Origin: Caproicibacterium argilliputei
Lineage (GTDB): Bacteria; Bacillota; Clostridia; Oscillospirales; Acutalibacteraceae
Direction of reading: 5' to 3'
Assembly (NCBI RefSeq): GCF_029211325.2
Contig: NZ_CP135996.1
Coordinates: 2,418,001 to 2,482,000, forward strand
Length of the DNA: 64,000 bases
Made by a program: the position numbers and the translations under genes. This document shows positions 60,116 through 64,000 of this stretch, piece after piece; within the stretch, counting starts at the first letter, position 1, and every line of letters starts with the position of its first letter. Below the pieces are notes generated by a model, which saw only the letters and a list, made by a program, of their open reading frames with translations, was not told the origin of the DNA and ran no database searches.

Positions 60116-61819
60116 ATGGCAGATATCAACGGCGTTGTATTAAGCGCGGGCAGCGGCCCGACGGTTAAATACACCATTACCTATTCCAAAAGCCGTCCGA
60201 GCAACAGTCAGATGACCTACAGTTTCACCATTGCGGCGGCTCTGGGTTCCTCGGGTTCCTACATCCACAGCGGCTACGCGCTTTTATGCACCGTCACCAT
60301 CAACGGCTCGTCCGGTCAGGTGCGCATCAAGGCCGCCGACAACGACAACTGGGACGGCACCACGCCCCGCTACCGTTCTGTGACGGTGACCTGTTCGTCC
60401 ACCGCTGGCAACGCCGCGCAGGGCGTGCGCTTCCGGGTGGTGTCGGACGGGCGGCTGAGCATCAGCTCCGGCGTTATCGACAATTCCAGTTATACGGTGA
60501 CCAGCTCCGCGCTTCTGACCACCGCTTGCGGTGCGCCAACCTCCTGCTCGATTGCTCCGACCGTGGCGGAGGGCGGTGCCACGCTTTCGTGGAGCGGTGC
60601 TTCCTCCGGGACAAACAACGCCGTCACAGGATTTGAAATCCAGTACAGCGATTCCTCCAACAACGCCGATTGGGGAAACTGGACGGCGCTGAGCACGGTT
60701 TCTTCCTCTTCCGGGACGGGGAGTTTATCTGTTTCGCCGCCCTCCACACGAGGCAGTTACCGCCGGTTTCGAATACGAACGCAGGGCGCGGCTGGGTCCG
60801 GCTACTATTCGGGCTGGACGGTCTCCTCCAATTCCGTACGCAAAAACACGCCGCCCGGAAAGGCATCTGTTTTGACGGCATCTCCCTTGGTCTACAGCGA
60901 AGGACCCGTTACCCTGACATGGAGCGGCGCGTCAGGCGGCACCAGTCCCATCAAGGGCTACATGCTGGCAAGCAAGACATCCACGGACGGTTCGACCTGG
61001 ACTTCATGGAATGTGCTGGAAACCTTCAATCTCTCCGCATCCTCTGGGACACGGGCAGCGGCGGCTTCCACCACGCCCGGCACTTACACGAAATACGGTC
61101 TGTGGACCATCGACACGCTGGACGTCTATTCCGCCGAGCAGGTGTCCAACAGCATTCTCTGCGTGGCGGCCGCCTGTGATGAACCGACAATCGCGGCGCC
61201 GAAAAACGGCGCTTCCACCTACAACCCGAATCCCCGCGTGCTGCTGACCACCGGCGCGCAGCCGGACGAACAGGTGGCGCAGGTGAAAATCGGCACGGGC
61301 AGCTGGCGGGACGGCGTGAACAATCCGTCTCTCTTTTCACCCAGCGGCTCGGTCGGCGGTAGTGCGGCGGTGATGTTCAAGGCGGAATCCCAGTCGGCGG
61401 GGACAAAAACGCTCACAGTGCGGTGCGTGAACACGGATTTTGAAGCGCCCAGCGCGGAGGTTTCCCGCTCGTTTACGGTGCTGGCGTCTCCGTTTGAAGC
61501 AATCGCGGCAAATGAAACCAAGGTGAAGGCAAGCCATATCACGGCGCTTCGCACCGCCGTCAACACCGTGCGCAATTACTACGGCCTTGCGCCGGTTTCG
61601 TGGAGCGAGGAAATCACGGCGGGCAGAACGAAAGTGAAAAACTGGCCGCTTCACATTCTGGAAATCCGCGCCGCCGTAGAGCCGGTGATTGCGGTCATCA
61701 ATCAGTACAGCGCGGCCTCCGGCTTTGCCGTGCCGGAACCGGACTGGGAGGAGCTCGGAACAGGCAGGCCCCGGGCGGCGGTGATGAATCAGCTTGCCGA
61801 ACTGATTCTTTCGCTGTAA
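60116..61819 (+). CDS. Tail fibre/receptor-binding protein with Fn3-like domains
   Basis: 567 residues, GAAGGAGG site. A beta-rich N-terminal domain (TVKYTITYSKSRPSNSQMTY) is followed by fibronectin III-like modules (PTVAEGGATLSWSGASSGTN, TGFEIQYSDSS, then SEGPVTLTWSGASGGTSPIK and GYMLAS). The end has KASHITALRTAVNTVRNYYG, a helical tip. It most likely recognises the host surface. The next genes are holin and endolysin. Confidence 0.8.
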   Translation: MADINGVVLSAGSGPTVKYTITYSKSRPSNSQMTYSFTIAAALGSSGSYIHSGYALLCTVTINGSSGQVRIKAADNDNWDGTTPRYRSVTVTCSSTAGNAAQGVRFRVVSDGRLSISSGVIDNSSYTVTSSALLTTACGAPTSCSIAPTVAEGGATLSWSGASSGTNNAVTGFEIQYSDSSNNADWGNWTALSTVSSSSGTGSLSVSPPSTRGSYRRFRIRTQGAAGSGYYSGWTVSSNSVRKNTPPGKASVLTASPLVYSEGPVTLTWSGASGGTSPIKGYMLASKTSTDGSTWTSWNVLETFNLSASSGTRAAAASTTPGTYTKYGLWTIDTLDVYSAEQVSNSILCVAAACDEPTIAAPKNGASTYNPNPRVLLTTGAQPDEQVAQVKIGTGSWRDGVNNPSLFSPSGSVGGSAAVMFKAESQSAGTKTLTVRCVNTDFEAPSAEVSRSFTVLASPFEAIAANETKVKASHITALRTAVNTVRNYYGLAPVSWSEEITAGRTKVKNWPLHILEIRAAVEPVIAVINQYSAASGFAVPEPDWEELGTGRPRAAVMNQLAELILSL

Positions 61820-61897
61820 CACTCACAAATTCAAGCGTTTCCGCTCTGTGCGGGAGCGCTTTTTTCATACAAAAAATTGAAAACAGGAGGTATCGAT

Positions 61898-62311
61898 ATG
61901 AAGGAAATCTGGGTCTGGATTCAGGCCGCGCTGGCGGCTGTCGGCGGTTTTCTCGGCTGGTTCCTCGGCGGGTGGGACGGCTTTCTCTATGCGCTGCTGG
62001 CGTTTGTCGTCCTCGACTATCTGACGGGCGTGCTGTGCGCGATTGCCGACAAAAAGCTCTCCAGCGAAGTCGGCTTCAAGGGCATTTCCCGCAAGGTACT
62101 GATTTTCGCGCTGGTGGGCGTTGGGAACATCATCGACAGTCAGGTGTTGGGCTACAGCGGCGCGGTGCGCACGGCAGTTATCTTTTTCTACCTGTCCAAC
62201 GAAGGCGTGTCCATTCTGGAGAACGCGGGGCATCTGGGGCTTCCCATCCCCGAAAAACTGAAGGCGGTTCTGGAACAACTCCATGACCGCAATGATGAGG
62301 AGGAACAATAA
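61898..62311 (+). CDS. Phage holin (toxin secretion/lysis holin family)
   Basis: 137 residues from the ATG at 61898, AGGAGG 7 bases upstream. Hydrophobic helices include AALAAVGGFLGWFLGGW, FLYALLAFVVLDYLTGVLCA and VLIFALVGVGNIID, then VIFFYLSNEGVSILENAG and LGLPIPEKL, the Phage_holin_4 pattern. It opens the membrane at the end of infection so the endolysin can act. The endolysin gene follows after 2 bases. Confidence 0.93.
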   Translation: MKEIWVWIQAALAAVGGFLGWFLGGWDGFLYALLAFVVLDYLTGVLCAIADKKLSSEVGFKGISRKVLIFALVGVGNIIDSQVLGYSGAVRTAVIFFYLSNEGVSILENAGHLGLPIPEKLKAVLEQLHDRNDEEEQ

Positions 62312-62313
62312 CT

Positions 62314-63279
62314 ATGGCAGGAATCAAAGGAATTGACGTATCCCACTGGCAGGGAACGATTGACTGGGGCAAGGTCAAAGCGGCAGGCATTAAGTTTGCC
62401 ATCATCAAAGCCGGAGGCTCTGACGCGGGCTTCTACACCGACAGCAAATGGGAAGAAAACTATACGGGGGCCAAGGCAGCAGGCATCCCTATCGGCGCAT
62501 ACTACTTCGTCGGCAAGGACTGCGTGACTGCCTCTGCAGGAAAAGCTGATGCGGAACGCTTCATCAAAATCCTGAAAGGCAAGCAGCTGGAGTATCCTGT
62601 CTACATGGATAACGAAGCGCAGCCTGCTTCCGCCAAAGCCGGTATTACGGAAGCCGCCATTGCTTTCTGTGAGACAATGGAAGCCGCCGGATACTTTGTC
62701 GGTATCTACGGCTCTGCTGTCTCCGGTTTTAAGGAGCGCATGGATGACAGCAAGCTCAAGGCCTATTCCCACTGGGTGGCGCAGTACGCCAGTAAATGCA
62801 CCTACTCCGGCGAATACGGTATCTGGCAGTATTCTTCCACTGGCAAGGTCGATGGCATCAATGGAAATGTGGATATGGACTATGGATATATCGATTATCC
62901 GTCCATCATCACGAACAGCGGCTTTAACGGCTACAGTAACGGGAGTGCGACTACAACCTACACGAAGTCCGTTGATGAACTTGCCGCCGAGGTCATCCGC
63001 GGGGATTGGGGCAACGGAGACACACGCAAACAACGCCTGACCGCCGCCGGGTATGACTACACCGCCGTACAGGCAAAGGTCAACGAGATTCTTTCCGGGA
63101 AAAGCACTTCAACCACGGAAACCTATGAAAGCTATACCGTGGTCAAGGGCGACACCCTCTGGGGCATTGCCGCCAAAAAGCTTGGAAGCGGCGCACGATA
63201 CAAGGAAATCAAGACGCTGAATAGTTTGTCCTCAGACACGATTTATGCCGGGCAGAAGCTGAAAATCCCGAAAAAGTAA
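62314..63279 (+). CDS. Endolysin: GH25 lysozyme with Cpl-7 and LysM repeats
   Basis: 321 residues. GH25 domain 1-200 (IKGIDVSHWQGTIDWGKVKA with the catalytic Asp, GIPIGAYYFVGK, EYPVYMDNEA with D-x-E, and YGIWQYSSTGKVDGINGNVD). The Cpl-7-type wall repeat (about 215-258) begins VDELAAEVIRGDWGNGDTRK. A LysM domain (about 275-320) has YTVVKGDTLWGIAAKKLGSG. It cuts the glycan strands of peptidoglycan. No signal peptide, consistent with holin-dependent release. Confidence 0.96.
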   Translation: MAGIKGIDVSHWQGTIDWGKVKAAGIKFAIIKAGGSDAGFYTDSKWEENYTGAKAAGIPIGAYYFVGKDCVTASAGKADAERFIKILKGKQLEYPVYMDNEAQPASAKAGITEAAIAFCETMEAAGYFVGIYGSAVSGFKERMDDSKLKAYSHWVAQYASKCTYSGEYGIWQYSSTGKVDGINGNVDMDYGYIDYPSIITNSGFNGYSNGSATTTYTKSVDELAAEVIRGDWGNGDTRKQRLTAAGYDYTAVQAKVNEILSGKSTSTTETYESYTVVKGDTLWGIAAKKLGSGARYKEIKTLNSLSSDTIYAGQKLKIPKK

Positions 63280-63293
63280 ATACGACTGCCCGT

Positions 63294-63338
63294 CAGCCCC
63301 TCGCTGTCCACTTTCGGATGGTGAGGGGCTGTTTTTTT
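63294..63338 (+). terminator. Intrinsic terminator of the late operon
   Basis: CAGCCCCTC (63294-63302) pairs perfectly with GAGGGGCTG (63323-63331), loop 20 bases, followed by seven T. It ends the lysis genes 15 bases after the endolysin stop. Confidence 0.9.
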
Positions 63339-63348
63339 GTTTACGTTC

Positions 63349-63387
63349 TCGGCCAAACTCAGTCCTTTTGTCCAGATGGGTCATTGA
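63349..63387 (+). repeat. 39-base element, copy 2
   Basis: Same two blocks and spacing as 30484-30522. It lies between the late terminator and the next small gene, where a promoter would be expected, though no clear -35/-10 is seen inside it. Confidence 0.6.
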
Positions 63388-63417
63388 GGGAATTCCTCGG
63401 ATGGGAGGTAAGCGTAT

Positions 63418-63630
63418 ATGGCTGTTATTACTGGCGTAATACCAGAAATCAATGATGAAAAGAAACCTGTTTCACAGGAACAATTGCGGCGCGAAGTAGA
63501 TTATGCAAGGGCACAGAAAATACTCGAATCCATGCTGAATCAGGGGCTTATTTCATTGTCAGAATTCGACAAGATCACCGCCTTAAACCGCGAATCTTTC
63601 TCTCCCGCGCTGGCGGAGATTATGCCCTGA
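63418..63630 (+). CDS. Small SHOCT-like protein
   Basis: 70 residues, GGGAGG 11 bases upstream of the ATG. A charged start is followed by a SHOCT-type helical hairpin (KILESMLNQGLISLSEFDKI). Such proteins commonly precede the serine recombinase in clostridial elements and may help it. Function not established. Confidence 0.75.
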   Translation: MAVITGVIPEINDEKKPVSQEQLRREVDYARAQKILESMLNQGLISLSEFDKITALNRESFSPALAEIMP

Positions 63631-63691
63631 AACCGTTGCTATCACATCGTTTTAGAGGTAATATTGTCACACTGACCAAGGAGGTGAAAAC

Positions 63692-64000
63692 GTGAAGAAG
63701 GTCACGAAAATAGATTCCCGTGCTGTCAACCCGATTGGGGAAAATGAAGCGCCAAAACTGCGTGTCGCGGCCTACTGCCGTGTTTCCACCGACAGCGACG
63801 AGCAGAAGGAAAGTCTGGAAACGCAGATTCGGCATTATGAATCATACATCAAGGCAAATCCCGCATGGAAATTTGCCGGCGTGTATTCCGACGAAGGCGT
63901 CACCGGCACCAAAAAGGAAAAGCGTCCGGAGCTTCTCCGGATGATTGCCGACTGCGAGGACGGGCGGATTGACTATATCGTCACCAAGTCTATCAGCCGG
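63692..64000 (+). CDS. Large serine recombinase, N-terminal 103 residues (cut by window edge)
   Basis: It starts at a GTG (63692) 5 bases after [29 protein letters not shown] holds the catalytic Ser, and [20 protein letters not shown] with [12 protein letters not shown] completes most of the resolvase fold seen in large serine integrases. The DNA-binding C-terminal domains lie beyond the window. It is the only phage-side recombinase visible, so it is the probable integrase. Confidence 0.95.
   Translation, partial: MKKVTKIDSRAVNPIGENEAPKLRVAAYCRVSTDSDEQKESLETQIRHYESYIKANPAWKFAGVYSDEGVTGTKKEKRPELLRMIADCEDGRIDYIVTKSISR

Larger units (their letters stand above)
29861..64000 (+). mobile_element. 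HK97-type siphophage prophage (right end outside the window)
   Basis: A continuous rightward set of early replication, DNA packaging, head, tail and lysis genes is closed by a large serine recombinase at the right edge. All expected virion modules are present in canonical order, so the element may be functional. The left attachment site was not identified. The left limit given is where phage-type leader sequence begins, and it could lie further left. The defence island and the prophage run in opposite directions from about 29.45 kb. Confidence 0.9.

Noticed and set aside
30484..63387. The 39-base repeats as attL/attR of the prophage
   Set aside because: The right copy lies upstream of the serine recombinase, which would leave the integrase outside the element. 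A regulatory or cassette repeat is more likely.

Overview
The window reads as a chromosomal segment of a Gram-positive anaerobe, most likely a Clostridia member of the Oscillospiraceae/Acutalibacteraceae type. Reasons: AGGAGG-type ribosome sites almost everywhere, a glmS ribozyme, an LPQTG surface protein with its own sortase, an A-type flavodiiron protein, a dockerin-like secreted protein, and prophage genes of the families common in gut Clostridia. The species cannot be fixed from the sequence.

Region 1 (1-15.0 kb) is ordinary GC-rich chromosome. It holds the start of an esterase gene, a MarR-type regulator with a heterodimeric ABC exporter, a secreted protein with a decayed dockerin-like end, a DUF421 membrane protein, glycerate kinase, a sortase/LPXTG surface-protein pair, a flavodiiron protein, glmS under a self-cleaving glmS ribozyme, and two GNAT acetyltransferases.

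Region 2 (about 15.5-29.5 kb) is a more AT-rich defence island, read leftwards and probably largely co-transcribed from a promoter near 29.4 kb. In transcription order it encodes an NBR1-like Ig-domain protein, a small helix-turn-helix protein, HsdM, a first HsdS, a winged-helix/membrane protein, a tyrosine recombinase, a second HsdS, HsdR, and a Hachiman-like pair (HamA-like, HamB helicase). Four copies of a 13-15 bp sequence sit in the middle and just after the stop codon of each hsdS. The middle and end copies are inverted relative to each other. Together with the recombinase this looks like a machine for inverting or shuffling the second target-recognition domain. The HamA-like protein appears to lack the E and K of the expected nuclease motif.

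Region 3 (about 29.9 kb to the window end) is a HK97-type siphophage prophage, read rightwards. Early genes: a sigma-like regulator behind a leader that can hide its ribosome site, a Cas4-like nuclease, a DUF2815 protein, a family A DNA polymerase, a VapE-type primase/helicase, VRR-NUC and a SNF2-type helicase. An ArpU-like regulator is followed at once by three 10-bp-phased TGGCAC boxes, a -10 box and an intrinsic terminator, which resembles a late-operon control point. Late genes: HNH nuclease, terminases, two orphan DNA methyltransferases, portal, ClpP-like protease, capsid, connectors, tail tube, tail chaperones with a -1 frameshift, tape measure, Dit-like and Gp37-like tail proteins, fibres, holin and a GH25/Cpl-7/LysM endolysin. 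The window ends inside a large serine recombinase.

No rRNA, tRNA or CRISPR array was recognised. Residue positions are approximate because they were counted by hand.
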